Shown here: positions 49,608 through 58,359 of the stretch, piece by piece
Numbering within the stretch: position 1 is the first letter of the stretch
Layout of the letters: the number at the start of each line of letters is the position of its first letter
From: Pseudarthrobacter sp. SSS035
GTDB lineage: Bacteria; Actinomycetota; Actinomycetes; Actinomycetales; Micrococcaceae
Assembly (NCBI RefSeq): GCF_023273875.1
Contig: NZ_CP096882.1
Span: 4,402,001-4,466,000 of the forward strand
DNA length: 64,000 bases
Direction of reading: 5' to 3'
Translations under genes and position numbers: made by a program
Notes under the pieces: model-generated
The model's input: only the letters and a program-made list of their open reading frames with translations
Database searches by the model: none
Told to the model about the DNA's origin: nothing

Positions 49608-50674
49608 CCGCCTCGCGTAGGCGTATGTCCCTTTCGGGCATCGTCGGGCATGGCCATTTCGGCCCGCAGGCCGAGGAGTCGAATCGGACGGCCCGCTTCG
49701 ATTCCTGCTGCGAGGTCCAAAGCCCTCGCGAGGATTTCCTCCCGGTCGAAGGTCTCGGGAATCTTCCTCCCGTGGTTCTTGGTCACGAACGGCGCGTACC
49801 GAACCTTCAGGGTCAGCCCAACCACGGGCCGTCCTTCAGCCACAACATCCTCAAGGACACGCGCTGCCAGCTCCCTCACGGCGTCGTCCACCTGGGCGGG
49901 CTCGGTCAGGTCCCGCTGGAAGGTGGTCTCCCGGCTATGCCCGCGGGCAACCCACGGCGTATCGTCCACAACGCTGGCGCCATCCCCGCGTCCGAGCTCC
50001 GCGTACCAAGGACCCATCCTGGGGCCAAACTCCGGAACCAGGTTCTGGGGGTCGGAGGCGGCGAGCTCCGCCACTGTATTGATGCCGAGTTTGGCCAGCC
50101 GGCCCGACACCTTGGTTCCGACACCCCACAGGTCCTTGGTGGGCCGGCTGCCCATAACGTCGAGCCAGTTCCCGGCAGTGAGACGGAAAACGCCGGCCGG
50201 CTTGCCGAAACCGGTGGCGACCTTGGCTCGGACCAGCGTGTCGCCGATGCCCACGCTGCAATGAAGCCGCGTTCGCTCCAGGACAGCGGCCTGCACTTGC
50301 CGGGCGTAGGCTTCCGGATTCTCTGTCTCAGTGCCCATAAAGGCTTCATCCCAACCCAGCACCTGCACGGTGGCGCCGGGTTGCGCGCGCAGCGTGGCCA
50401 TCACCGTTTCAGACGCCGCGAGGTAAGCCTCCTGATCGACGGGCAGGATCACGGCGTCGGGCACCTTCCGGGCTGCAATGCGTAAGGGCATTCCGGAACC
50501 CACACCGAACGCCCTGGCTTCGTAGGAAGCGGTGGATACCACCGCTCGTTCCGTGGGATCGCCCCGGCCGCCGACAATGATCGGCTTCCCCGCAAGCTCC
50601 GGCCGCCGGAGCACTTCGACCGCCGCGATGAACTGGTCGAGATCGACGTGCAGCACCCACCGGATTCCGCTCAC
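49601..50674 (-). CDS. dinB: DNA polymerase IV (Y family)
   Basis: A 357-residue translesion polymerase. The palm motif VLHVDLDQFIAAVE (metal Asp at 11), the ERAVVSTASYEARAFGVGSGM fingers block, the second acidic motif GWDEAF (about 112) and LHCSVGIGDT, AKVATGFGKPAG follow in order, then the helix-hairpin-helix LWGVGTKVSGRLAKLGI and the little finger. Catalytic acids are intact. The frame is open further upstream, but the GTG at 50674 (VSGIRWVLHVD) is the family start. Confidence 0.92.
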   Translation of the reverse strand: MSGIRWVLHVDLDQFIAAVEVLRRPELAGKPIIVGGRGDPTERAVVSTASYEARAFGVGSGMPLRIAARKVPDAVILPVDQEAYLAASETVMATLRAQPGATVQVLGWDEAFMGTETENPEAYARQVQAAVLERTRLHCSVGIGDTLVRAKVATGFGKPAGVFRLTAGNWLDVMGSRPTKDLWGVGTKVSGRLAKLGINTVAELAASDPQNLVPEFGPRMGPWYAELGRGDGASVVDDTPWVARGHSRETTFQRDLTEPAQVDDAVRELAARVLEDVVAEGRPVVGLTLKVRYAPFVTKNHGRKIPETFDREEILARALDLAAGIEAGRPIRLLGLRAEMAMPDDARKGHTPTRGGW

Positions 50675-50751
50675 GCCACCAGTCTGCCCTAAACATCCCT
50701 GGCAAGCATCGGCCCCCACCGGGCGTGGCCTCTGATCCCACCGATGATCGG

Positions 50752-51432
50752 CTAAAAGGCCTGGCCCGTGGCCCGGATCGCCACTTCTGAGACGTCGACA
50801 CCGGCGGGCTGGGACAAAGCCCAAAGAAACGCCCCGGCCACGGATTCCGGGGCGATGGCGGCGTCCGGTGCTTCCTTCCACAGCGGCGTGTCCACGTGGC
50901 CCGGGGCAATGTGCAGTACGCGGACCCCGGTGCCGACGAGCTGCTGGCGGAGCGATTCCGCGTAACCGGTGACAGCCCATTTGGTGGCGGTGTACAGATT
51001 GCCCGGATACACCTTGCGGCCGGCCGTGCTGCCCATCAGGACGAAGTGACCGCGGTTGGTGGTGAGCTCCGGCAGCGCAGCCTTCGCCAGGGCTGCCGGG
51101 CCGTAGACGTTGGTGAGCACCATGTCCCGCCAGCGCTCCGGGTCGCCGTCCGCCAGGTCGCCGGGAGCCGAGAACCCGGCATTGGCCACCGCCACGTCGA
51201 GGCCGCCCATGGCCTCCACCGCGGCAGCCACAGCGACGCGGGTCTGATCCCAGTCCCCGGCGTCGGCCACAGAGCCGTGGACAGTCCCGAGGCCCGAACA
51301 GGAGTGAAGGAACTCCGCCAGCCGTCCGGCGTCGCGCCCTGTGGTGAACACGGTGTGCCCGGCGCGGAGGGACTCGCGGACCAGGGCGGCACCGATCCCG
51401 CTGGTGCCGCCCGTGACGAGTATGCGAAGCAT
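50752..51432 (-). CDS. SDR family NAD(P)-dependent oxidoreductase
   Basis: A 226-residue short-chain dehydrogenase: TGGTSGIG (cofactor loop, residues 7-14), ANAG (about 85-88), a catalytic Ser in MGSTAG (about 133) and YTATK (Tyr and Lys, about 147-151). The substrate is unknown. It is the last gene of the IclR-flanked run, and its start touches the stop of the succinate-semialdehyde dehydrogenase-type gene (TGATG, 1-nt overlap), so it is translated with the run. Confidence 0.88.
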   Translation of the reverse strand: MLRILVTGGTSGIGAALVRESLRAGHTVFTTGRDAGRLAEFLHSCSGLGTVHGSVADAGDWDQTRVAVAAAVEAMGGLDVAVANAGFSAPGDLADGDPERWRDMVLTNVYGPAALAKAALPELTTNRGHFVLMGSTAGRKVYPGNLYTATKWAVTGYAESLRQQLVGTGVRVLHIAPGHVDTPLWKEAPDAAIAPESVAGAFLWALSQPAGVDVSEVAIRATGQAF

Positions 51433-52937
51433 CAGGAAGGGTCCGCGATGCCGATGTAGCGGGTCTCGAGGTACTCCTCGATGCCCTCAGTGCCGCCTTC
51501 GCGGCCCAGGCCGGACTGCTTGACGCCGCCGAACGGGGCCGCCGGGTTGGACACAATGCCGGTGTTCAGGCCGAACATCCCCACGTCCACCTTTTCGGAG
51601 AGCCGCAGCCCGCGGTTGAGGTCGCGGGTGTAGGCGTAGGCCACCAGGCCGAACTCCGTGTCGTTGGCCAGGGCGATCGCCTCGGCTTCGGTCCGGAAAC
51701 TCACGATGGGAGCCACCGGACCGAACACCTCCTCGTGCAGGATGCGCGCAGTGGCGGGCACGTTGCTCAGGACCGTGGGCGGGTAGAAGTACCCGTCACC
51801 GTCCGACGGCGCTCCGCCGGTGAGTGCCGTGGCTCCCCCGGCGACCGCCTCCCGGACAAGTTCGTCCACCTTCGCCCGGCTCTTGGCATCGATCAGCGGC
51901 CCGATGTTGGTGCCTTCCGCCGAGCCCCGGCCCAGCTTCAGGGACGCCATCCGTTCCGCGAGGCGCCGGCTGAACTCGCCGAGCAGCGATTCGTGCACGA
52001 TGAAGCGGTTGGCGGCCGTGCAGGCCTCGCCCATGTTCCGCAGCTTGGCCAGCATGGCGCCGTCCAAGGCGGCATCCAGGTCTGCATCCTCGAACACCAA
52101 GAAGGGCGCGTTGCCGCCGAGTTCCATGGAGGTCCGCAGCACCTGGTGGGCGGAGTCGGCGATGAGCTGCCGGCCCACGCCGGTTGACCCGGTGAAGGAG
52201 AGCTTCCGGAGGCGGCTGTCCCGGATCAGCGGACCCGTCACCTCGCCAGGACGGGTGGTGGGGATGACGTTCAGGACGCCGGCAGGCAGGCCGGCTTCCC
52301 GGAAGACTTCGGTGAGCAGAAGCGCCGTCAGCGGGGTCAGGTTGGCGGGCTTGAGCACCATGGTGCAGCCGGCCGCGATGGCCGGGGCGATCTTGCGGGT
52401 GGCCATGGCCAGCGGGAAGTTCCACGGCGTGATGAACAGGCACGGGCCCACGGGGCGCTTGGTCACCAGCAGCCGGGACTTGCCGTCCGGTGCCGTGGAA
52501 TAGCGACCGGAAATGCGGACAGCTTCCTCGGAGAACCAGCGCAGGAACTCGGCACCGTAGGCCACTTCGCCGCGGGATTCGGCCAGCGGCTTGCCCATTT
52601 CCAGGGTCATGGCCAGGGCGAAGTCGTCGGCCCGGGCGGTGACCAGTTCGAATGCGCGGCGCAGGATCTCGCCGCGTTCGCGCGGCGGGGTCGCCGCCCA
52701 GGAATCCTGGACGCGGGCGGCGGCGGCAAGCGCACGGTCGCCGTCGGCCGGTGACGCGTCGGCGATCCAAGCCAGGGTGGCACCGATGGAAGGATCCTCG
52801 ACGGCGGAGGTGCCGCCGTCGGACGCGTCCGTCCACTCGCCGTCGATGAAAAGCTGCGTCGGCAGTGTCGCGAGGAACTCCCGCTCTTTGTCGGTCACGG
52901 ACGTTTCGGCCAGGGCGGGGGCAAGGGTGTTTTCCAC
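51432..52937 (-). CDS. NAD(P)-dependent succinate-semialdehyde dehydrogenase-type aldehyde dehydrogenase
   Basis: A 501-residue aldehyde dehydrogenase. FITPWNFPLAM (Asn), SFTGSTGVGRQL, MELGGNAPFLVF (Glu, with the NAP wording typical of GabD-type enzymes) and NMGEACTAANRF (Cys) are all intact. It could oxidise succinic semialdehyde, including that from the hpa pathway, but its place in the IclR run suggests a pathway-specific aldehyde. The GTG start at 52937 directly follows the stop of the Fe-alcohol dehydrogenase. Confidence 0.88.
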   Translation of the reverse strand: MENTLAPALAETSVTDKEREFLATLPTQLFIDGEWTDASDGGTSAVEDPSIGATLAWIADASPADGDRALAAAARVQDSWAATPPRERGEILRRAFELVTARADDFALAMTLEMGKPLAESRGEVAYGAEFLRWFSEEAVRISGRYSTAPDGKSRLLVTKRPVGPCLFITPWNFPLAMATRKIAPAIAAGCTMVLKPANLTPLTALLLTEVFREAGLPAGVLNVIPTTRPGEVTGPLIRDSRLRKLSFTGSTGVGRQLIADSAHQVLRTSMELGGNAPFLVFEDADLDAALDGAMLAKLRNMGEACTAANRFIVHESLLGEFSRRLAERMASLKLGRGSAEGTNIGPLIDAKSRAKVDELVREAVAGGATALTGGAPSDGDGYFYPPTVLSNVPATARILHEEVFGPVAPIVSFRTEAEAIALANDTEFGLVAYAYTRDLNRGLRLSEKVDVGMFGLNTGIVSNPAAPFGGVKQSGLGREGGTEGIEEYLETRYIGIADPS

Positions 52938-54125
52938 TTAGAGCGCTTTCTCGAGGATCGTGCGGATTTCGACGGCGGTGGGCGGCACCGGGGTGTTGTT
53001 GATGACCGCGTCGGCCAGGGTGTCCTCCACCAGCGAGTCGAGGTCCGCTGCCGTGACGCCGAAATCGGCCAGCCGTGCGGTCATGCCTACTTCGCGGGCC
53101 AGGGCGGCGACGGCGGTGACGGCCGCCTCCGCGTTCGCCTCCACCGTGGCTGCCGTGTCCCCCACGCCCAGCGCGAAGGCGAGGCGTGCGGTCCGGTCCA
53201 GGCGGTTGCGCAGGTTCAGCCGCAGCACGTCCTCGATCACCAGGCAGAGGGCCAGGCCGTGCGGGATGTTGAAGCGGCCGCCCAGCGGGTGGGCGATCGC
53301 GTGCACCAGGCCCAGGCCGGTATGGGAGAAGCCGACGCCGGCAATGTGCGAGGCCAGAAGCAGCTGGGACCGGGCCTCGATGTCGGTGCCGTCGGCCACG
53401 GCGCGGGGCAGGAACTCGGCCACCATGGACACCACCTGCAGGGCGATGCCGTCGGAGTAGGGGTTCTGCCGGATGGACGAGTAGGACTCGATCGCGTGCG
53501 TCAGGGCATCCATGCCGGTGGCGGCCGTGGCTTTCGGCGGCAGGCCCAGGGTCAGCTCCGGATCCAGGACCGCGGCCTTGGGCAGCGCGGATTCGTGGCC
53601 CACGTAGAACTTGCGGTGGGCCTCGACGTCGGTGACCACACCGAAGGCGTTGACCTCGGCGCCGGTGCCGGCCGTCGTCGGGACCGCCACGATGGGCAGC
53701 GCCGGGTTGGCGAAGTGGTTGCTGTAGTCCAGGCCGGCCCCGCGGGCCGGGTTCACGGCGCCCAGGGAGATCCCCTTGGCGGCGTCCATGGAGGAACCGC
53801 CGCCCACCGGCACCAGCACGTCCACGCCCGATTCCGCGGCCAGGTCGGAACCGGCATCCACGCACGTCGTGGTGGGGTTGGGGGTGACGCCGTCGAACAC
53901 TGTGACCGAGAGTCCCGCGGCCTCGAGCGAGGTGCGGACGGCCGCCACGACGTCGGTGGTGGCGAGGAACGGGTCCGTGACGATCAGTGCCGACTTCCCG
54001 CCCAGCGCGGCCACGATGCCGCCCACCTCGGCCACCCGGCCGCGGCCAAAGTACGCGGTGGGTTTGGGGTCCAGGGTCAGTTCGGTTGAGGCGAGCTCCG
54101 CGTGGATCTGCATCCGGGTGTGCAT
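52938..54125 (-). CDS. Iron-containing alcohol dehydrogenase
   Basis: A 395-residue group III dehydrogenase. The NAD region has VPVGGGSSMDAAK (about 106-118) and AVPTTAGTGAEV. Metal ligands are in GMDALTHAIESY (Asp and His) and HAIAHPLGGRFNIPHG (two His). The ends match the normal family length. It would interconvert an alcohol and an aldehyde, feeding the neighbouring aldehyde dehydrogenases. It is separated by 1 nt from the beta-hydroxyacid dehydrogenase gene. Confidence 0.9.
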   Translation of the reverse strand: MHTRMQIHAELASTELTLDPKPTAYFGRGRVAEVGGIVAALGGKSALIVTDPFLATTDVVAAVRTSLEAAGLSVTVFDGVTPNPTTTCVDAGSDLAAESGVDVLVPVGGGSSMDAAKGISLGAVNPARGAGLDYSNHFANPALPIVAVPTTAGTGAEVNAFGVVTDVEAHRKFYVGHESALPKAAVLDPELTLGLPPKATAATGMDALTHAIESYSSIRQNPYSDGIALQVVSMVAEFLPRAVADGTDIEARSQLLLASHIAGVGFSHTGLGLVHAIAHPLGGRFNIPHGLALCLVIEDVLRLNLRNRLDRTARLAFALGVGDTAATVEANAEAAVTAVAALAREVGMTARLADFGVTAADLDSLVEDTLADAVINNTPVPPTAVEIRTILEKAL

Positions 54126-54126
54126 G

Positions 54127-55125
54127 TCAGGCTCCTTTTGCCGGGGTGGCCTCGGTAGCGGCTGCGGTCCGCAGCTGCACGCCGATGGCGTCTTCGTAAA
54201 GTTTCACGGGGGTCATTTCGCCGGCTTTGTCGCCGTAGAGGGCCTTGGCCCGGCGGTAGAGCTGCTCCACCAGGGAGGACAGTTCCACCGGGACGCCCAC
54301 CGAGCGGGCCAGGTCCACGGAGAGGCCCAGGTCCTTGCAGGCGAGGGCGATCGCGAAGCCTTCGTCGTAGTCGCCGTGGTTGAGGATGGACAGGATGTCG
54401 TTTTCGACGAAGTTGGAGTTGGCCGGGCTGGCGATGAGGGCCCGGCGGAGGACTTCGAGGTCCACGCCGGCTTTGACGCCGGTGCTCAGGACCTCTGCGG
54501 TGGCCACCAGGTGGGAGAACCACAGCTGGTTGATCATGAGTTTCACGGCGTAGCCGGCACCGTGGCCGCCCACATGCTGGATCCGTTCCGGATCGCCCAT
54601 GGCTTCGAAGACGGGGCGGAGGCGTTCGACGTCGGCGCCCTCGCCACCGATGAAGATCTGCAGCATGCCGTTGGCTGCGCCCACGGACATGCCGCTGACG
54701 GGGGCGTCCAGGACGCGGATGCCGCGGGCGGCGCCGGCCTCGCGGACGCGGTTGGCCACCTCGGGGACGGACGTGGACATGTCCACCCAGGTGCCGCCGT
54801 CGGGCAGTCCGTCCAGGATGCCGCCGGGCGCCAGGGCGACCGTCTCGACGTGCTTGGGCGTGGGCAGCATCGTGATGACGACGTCGGAGCCGGCGGCGAC
54901 GGCCGCGGCGCTGTCCGCCCACTCGGCGCCGTTGGCGAGGAGTTCCGCGGCGGATTCCTTGCGGACGTCGTTGACGATCAGCTGGAAGCCGGCGGCCTGC
55001 AGGTTCCGGGTCATGCCGGAGCCCATGTTGCCCAGGCCGATGAAGCCGATGCGGGCGGTTCCGGGCAGCAGGGGCGCTTGCACTGGTGCCGCGGCGGCGG
55101 AGGGGGTGTGGGTTGTTGCAGTCAT
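54127..55125 (-). CDS. NAD(P)-dependent beta-hydroxyacid dehydrogenase (3-hydroxyisobutyrate dehydrogenase family)
   Basis: A 332-residue protein: Rossmann motif GFIGLGNMGSGM (about 28-39), substrate loop DAPVSGMSVGAANG (about 145-158) and catalytic Lys in GAGYAVKLMINQ (about 200). Family members oxidise 3-hydroxyisobutyrate, tartronate semialdehyde or similar. An Ala/Pro-rich N-terminal extension of about 22 residues precedes the Rossmann fold. It is in the middle of the IclR run, 24 nt after the aldehyde dehydrogenase gene. Confidence 0.9.
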   Translation of the reverse strand: MTATTHTPSAAAAPVQAPLLPGTARIGFIGLGNMGSGMTRNLQAAGFQLIVNDVRKESAAELLANGAEWADSAAAVAAGSDVVITMLPTPKHVETVALAPGGILDGLPDGGTWVDMSTSVPEVANRVREAGAARGIRVLDAPVSGMSVGAANGMLQIFIGGEGADVERLRPVFEAMGDPERIQHVGGHGAGYAVKLMINQLWFSHLVATAEVLSTGVKAGVDLEVLRRALIASPANSNFVENDILSILNHGDYDEGFAIALACKDLGLSVDLARSVGVPVELSSLVEQLYRRAKALYGDKAGEMTPVKLYEDAIGVQLRTAAATEATPAKGA

Positions 55126-55149
55126 TCGTGGGGTCTCGCTTCCGGGAGG

Positions 55150-56670
55150 TCAGGCGTCGTCCAGGGCGGCGTCGCCCAGGTTGATCCAGGTGGTTTTGAG
55201 GGCGGAGTAGGCGTCCAGTGCGTGCAGCGAGCGGTCCCTGCCGAAGCCGGATTCCTTGAAGCCGCCGAAGGGTGTGATGATGTCCGCGACGTCGAAGGTG
55301 TTCACCCAGACGGTCCCGGCGCGCAGTTCGCGCGCCGCAGTGTGGGCCTTGGTGATGTCCTGCGTCCAGACGCTCGCGGCGAGCCCGTATTTGCTGTCGT
55401 TGGCCATCCGGATGCCCTCGGCGGCGCCGCGGAACGTGCTGACGGCCAGGACCGGACCGAAGATTTCCTCCTGGCCGATGCGTCCGGCGTTGTTGACGCG
55501 GTCCAGGACCGTGGGCTCCAGGTAGAAGCCGTTTTCGACGCCGGCCGGCCGGACTCTGGTGCCGCCGCTGGCGACGACGATGCCCTCGTCTTCTGCGACG
55601 GCGTAGTAGCCGAGGATGCTCTCAAGCTGCCGGTCATCGATGATCGCACCGATCTGCGTGGCGGGGTCCAGCGGGTCGCCGAGCTGGAGCGAGCGGCCCA
55701 CCTTGATGACCTCTTCGAGCAGTTCGTCGTGGACGCGTTCGTCCACCAGCAGGCGGGAGCCGCCGTGGCAGGTCTGGCCGGCGTTGTAGAAGATGCCCCA
55801 GGCGACGGCGGACGCGCACGCGGCGATGTCGCCGACGTCGTGCAGCACTACCTGCGGCGACTTGCCGCCGAGTTCCAGGGCCACCTGCTTGCCGTTGGAT
55901 TCGGAGGCGTAGCGCTGGAAGTACCGGCCCACCTCCGGGGATCCGGTGAAGGTGATCTTGTCCACCAGAGGGTGGCGGCCCAGGGCGGCGCCGGCCACTT
56001 CGCCGAGGCCGGGGATGACGTTGAAGACGCCGTCCGGGACGCCGGCCTCGCTGGCAAGTTCGGCCAGGCGGAGGGCGCTGAGGCTTGTCTGCTCGGAGGG
56101 TTTGAGGACCACCGAGTTGCCGGCCGCGAGGGCCGGGGCCACCTTCCAGGCCGTGATGATCAGCGGGTAGTTCCACGGGACCACGGCGCCGATCACGCCG
56201 AGCGGCTCCCGCGAGATGACTGCCAAGGCACTGCGCGGGGTGGGTGCGACGTCGTCGTAGACCTTGTCCAGGGCCTCGGCGTACCAGCGGAACGTGCGGG
56301 CGCAGCTGGGCACGTCGACGCCGAGCGCGTCGCTGATCGGGTGGCCTGCGTCCGTGGACTCGAGGAGCGCGAGTTCCTCGAGGTTTTCCAGGATGAGGTC
56401 GGCGAGCCGCGTGAGGACGGCTTGCCGGTGGCGGCGGTCCGTCCGCGACCACACGCCCGATTCGAAGGTGCGGTGGGCAGCCTGCACGGCGTCGTCCACG
56501 TCCTGCTCCCCCGCAGCCGCCACTTGGGCGGTGACGGAACCGTCCCGCGGCGACACCGTGGGGAAGGTGCAGCCGCTGCGGGCGTCCCGGAAGCCGCCGT
56601 CGATGTACAGTCCCGTGGCCGGGCGCTGGGCGGCGGCCCGCTGGATCCAGTCGTTCTTTGTTGCTGTCAT
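55150..56670 (-). CDS. Aldehyde dehydrogenase family protein
   Basis: A 506-residue aldehyde dehydrogenase resembling the PuuC/betaine- or gamma-glutamyl-aminobutyraldehyde dehydrogenase group. It has VVPWNYPLIITAWK (Asn), FTGSPEVGRYFQRY, LELGGKSPQVVL (Glu) and NAGQTCHGGSRLL (Cys), all intact. Its substrate is probably an aldehyde of the pathway run by this operon. The frame is open to 57243 over the enolase gene; the ATG at 56670 (MTATKNDW) is the natural start, 20 nt after the enolase-superfamily stop. Confidence 0.9.
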   Translation of the reverse strand: MTATKNDWIQRAAAQRPATGLYIDGGFRDARSGCTFPTVSPRDGSVTAQVAAAGEQDVDDAVQAAHRTFESGVWSRTDRRHRQAVLTRLADLILENLEELALLESTDAGHPISDALGVDVPSCARTFRWYAEALDKVYDDVAPTPRSALAVISREPLGVIGAVVPWNYPLIITAWKVAPALAAGNSVVLKPSEQTSLSALRLAELASEAGVPDGVFNVIPGLGEVAGAALGRHPLVDKITFTGSPEVGRYFQRYASESNGKQVALELGGKSPQVVLHDVGDIAACASAVAWGIFYNAGQTCHGGSRLLVDERVHDELLEEVIKVGRSLQLGDPLDPATQIGAIIDDRQLESILGYYAVAEDEGIVVASGGTRVRPAGVENGFYLEPTVLDRVNNAGRIGQEEIFGPVLAVSTFRGAAEGIRMANDSKYGLAASVWTQDITKAHTAARELRAGTVWVNTFDVADIITPFGGFKESGFGRDRSLHALDAYSALKTTWINLGDAALDDA

Positions 56671-56690
56671 GGCAGGTTCCTTAGGCCTCT

Positions 56691-57794
56691 CTAGACCGAG
56701 TATTTCTTGACGGCGTCGTAATCGATGACGGCGCCCAGGCCCGGGAGGTCGGGCACCCGGAGCGCACCGTCGTCGTCGATGTCCAGCGGCTCCATGAAGA
56801 AGTCGCGACGCTCCGGGGTCCATCCCGGTGGATCGTACGGGAACTCCAGGTACGGGCCCGCGTCCACGCCGGCGGCCACGTGCAGGTTGGCCAGCAGGCC
56901 CAGCCCGTTGCTCCAGGTGTGCGGTGTGAAGAAGCGGTGCTTGAGGTTGGCGGTTTCGGCCACCTGCCGGGCCCGGTACATGCCGACGGCCAGGGCGACG
57001 TCCGGCTGGTAGATGTCGTAGGCGTCGGCTTCGATCAGGGCCATCATCTCGGCCATGCTGCGGACCATCTCGCCGCCGGAGACCTGGATGCCGGTCTGCT
57101 CGCGGACCCGCTGCGCACCCTTGATGTCGGCCTGCGGCAGCGGTTCCTCGAGCCAGCGGACGTCGAGTTCGGCCAGCTGGGCGGCGAGCCGGTGGACCTT
57201 GGCCAGTTCCAGGGCGGGCTCGATGTCGCCGCTCATGCGCCACATCTGGTTGAGGTCCACCATGAGGTCGAAGTCGTTGCCGACGGCCTCGCGTGCGGCC
57301 CGGACGGATTCCACGCCTTCGTCGAGCCGGTCGCGGGAGATGCGGATCTTCATGGCCTTGAATCCGCGGTCTTTGGCGGCGAGCGCCGATTCGGCGCGGG
57401 CCGCCGGGGCCTTCAGTTCACCGGAGGAGGCGTAGGCCACCAGCCGGTCGCGGGCCCCGCCGAAGAGGGTGGCGACGGGCAGTCCGGCTACCTTGCCGAT
57501 GATGTCCCAGAGTGCGGCCTCGAGTGGCCAGTAGCGGCCGCCGTGGAAGTTGATGGTCTCGATCCGGCGGACCTGGTTGAGGATGGCCAGCGGGTCGGTG
57601 CCGATGAACAGGTGCTCGTAGGCTTCGAAGCCGTCCATGGTGTCGCCGGAGCCGACGCCGGTGATGCCTTCGTCGGTCTCCACCTCCACCAGGGTGGCGG
57701 GGAAGGAGGTGCGCGGTACCGGATCCCAGGCTGCGTTGAAGGGCGGGTCAAGGGGCAGGACCATGCGGGTCAGCCGGATGGCGGTGATCTTCAT
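56691..57794 (-). CDS. Mandelate racemase/muconate lactonizing enzyme family protein
   Basis: A 367-residue enolase-superfamily enzyme. The capping domain with EVETDEGITGVGSGDT is followed by the barrel: KAMKIRIS (Lys motif, about 163-170), metal ligands in DLMVDLNQM (Asp, about 195), WLEEPLPQ (Glu, about 222) and SGGEMV (Glu, about 247), then FFTPHTWSNG (His, about 298). This layout is that of acid-sugar dehydratases and racemases. The exact substrate, probably a hydroxy acid, cannot be read. The gene sits between the Fae homologue and the aldehyde dehydrogenase. Confidence 0.9.
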   Translation of the reverse strand: MKITAIRLTRMVLPLDPPFNAAWDPVPRTSFPATLVEVETDEGITGVGSGDTMDGFEAYEHLFIGTDPLAILNQVRRIETINFHGGRYWPLEAALWDIIGKVAGLPVATLFGGARDRLVAYASSGELKAPAARAESALAAKDRGFKAMKIRISRDRLDEGVESVRAAREAVGNDFDLMVDLNQMWRMSGDIEPALELAKVHRLAAQLAELDVRWLEEPLPQADIKGAQRVREQTGIQVSGGEMVRSMAEMMALIEADAYDIYQPDVALAVGMYRARQVAETANLKHRFFTPHTWSNGLGLLANLHVAAGVDAGPYLEFPYDPPGWTPERRDFFMEPLDIDDDGALRVPDLPGLGAVIDYDAVKKYSV

Positions 57795-57799
57795 TGTTG

Positions 57800-58357
57800 T
57801 CAGCCTCGCGGGGTGAAGAAGGGATTGGACGGGGAGGTGCGTGCTTCGATCACGGCCGCCGTGGACGGCAACTGCTGCGCGCCGTTGGCCAGGGCGGTGC
57901 GGGCGGATTCGCGGTTGTTGCTGTAGACGGCGTCTTCGTCATCGGCGTCGGGGTTGACCCAGACGGCGGCAATGACCACGTGCGAGTCGGCCTGCTCTTC
58001 GGTGACGGTTCCGTCGGCCAGGGCATCCGCGACGCCGGCGGCGATGCCTGCCTGGGCGGCCCCCCAGATGAGATTGCCGTGCCGGTCGCTGGCCGGGGCC
58101 GCCTTGGTGACGAAGAGGGTCAGCGGCTTGACCGGGAGGGAGGGACGGAGGACGGCGACGAACGGGACGTGGCCCGCGCTGGGTGTGGCGAGTGCTGTTG
58201 CCCATGCGGTGCCGGCGGGACCGTTGCGGTGGCCCAGGACGGTGTTGACGTGGGCCGCGTTGACGCCGTCGCCGATGAACGATTCGCCGATCTGGACATC
58301 CGTCTGGTCCCGATGGAGCACCTGGGCCTGGTCAACGGTCTGTGTTTGGGTGGTCAC
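57800..58357 (-). CDS. Formaldehyde-activating enzyme (Fae) homologue
   Basis: A 185-residue protein of Fae type over its full length: VQIGESFIGDGVNAAHVNTV with His36 at the place of the catalytic His of methylotroph Fae, AGHVPFVAVL, KPLTLFVTKAA, WGAAQAGIAAGVADAL, VVIAAVWVNP and the NPFF C-terminus. True Fae joins formaldehyde to tetrahydromethanopterin, a cofactor not expected in this kind of actinobacterium, so another carbonyl substrate or a formaldehyde-binding role is likely. GTG at 58357 lies 2 nt past the binding-protein stop, with a GAAGGA site. The enolase gene follows after 5 nt. Confidence 0.85.
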   Translation of the reverse strand: MTTQTQTVDQAQVLHRDQTDVQIGESFIGDGVNAAHVNTVLGHRNGPAGTAWATALATPSAGHVPFVAVLRPSLPVKPLTLFVTKAAPASDRHGNLIWGAAQAGIAAGVADALADGTVTEEQADSHVVIAAVWVNPDADDEDAVYSNNRESARTALANGAQQLPSTAAVIEARTSPSNPFFTPRG

Positions 58358-58359
58358 GG

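Noticed and set aside
49608..51556. Long upstream extension of dinB to 51556
   Set aside because: The extension overlaps the SDR gene in another frame. DinB homology begins at the GTG at 50674.
50752..52937. The succinate-semialdehyde-type dehydrogenase as part of the hpa pathway
   Set aside because: The reaction would fit HpaI's product, but the gene is 17 kb away, on the other strand, and embedded in the IclR run, so a shared function is not supported by position.
53776..56694. A 972-codon plus-strand open frame
   Set aside because: It is antisense to the Fe-alcohol dehydrogenase, HIBADH-type and aldehyde dehydrogenase genes, whose motifs are intact. The plus-strand product is low-complexity Gly/Ala/His/Val/Asp, a high-GC artefact.
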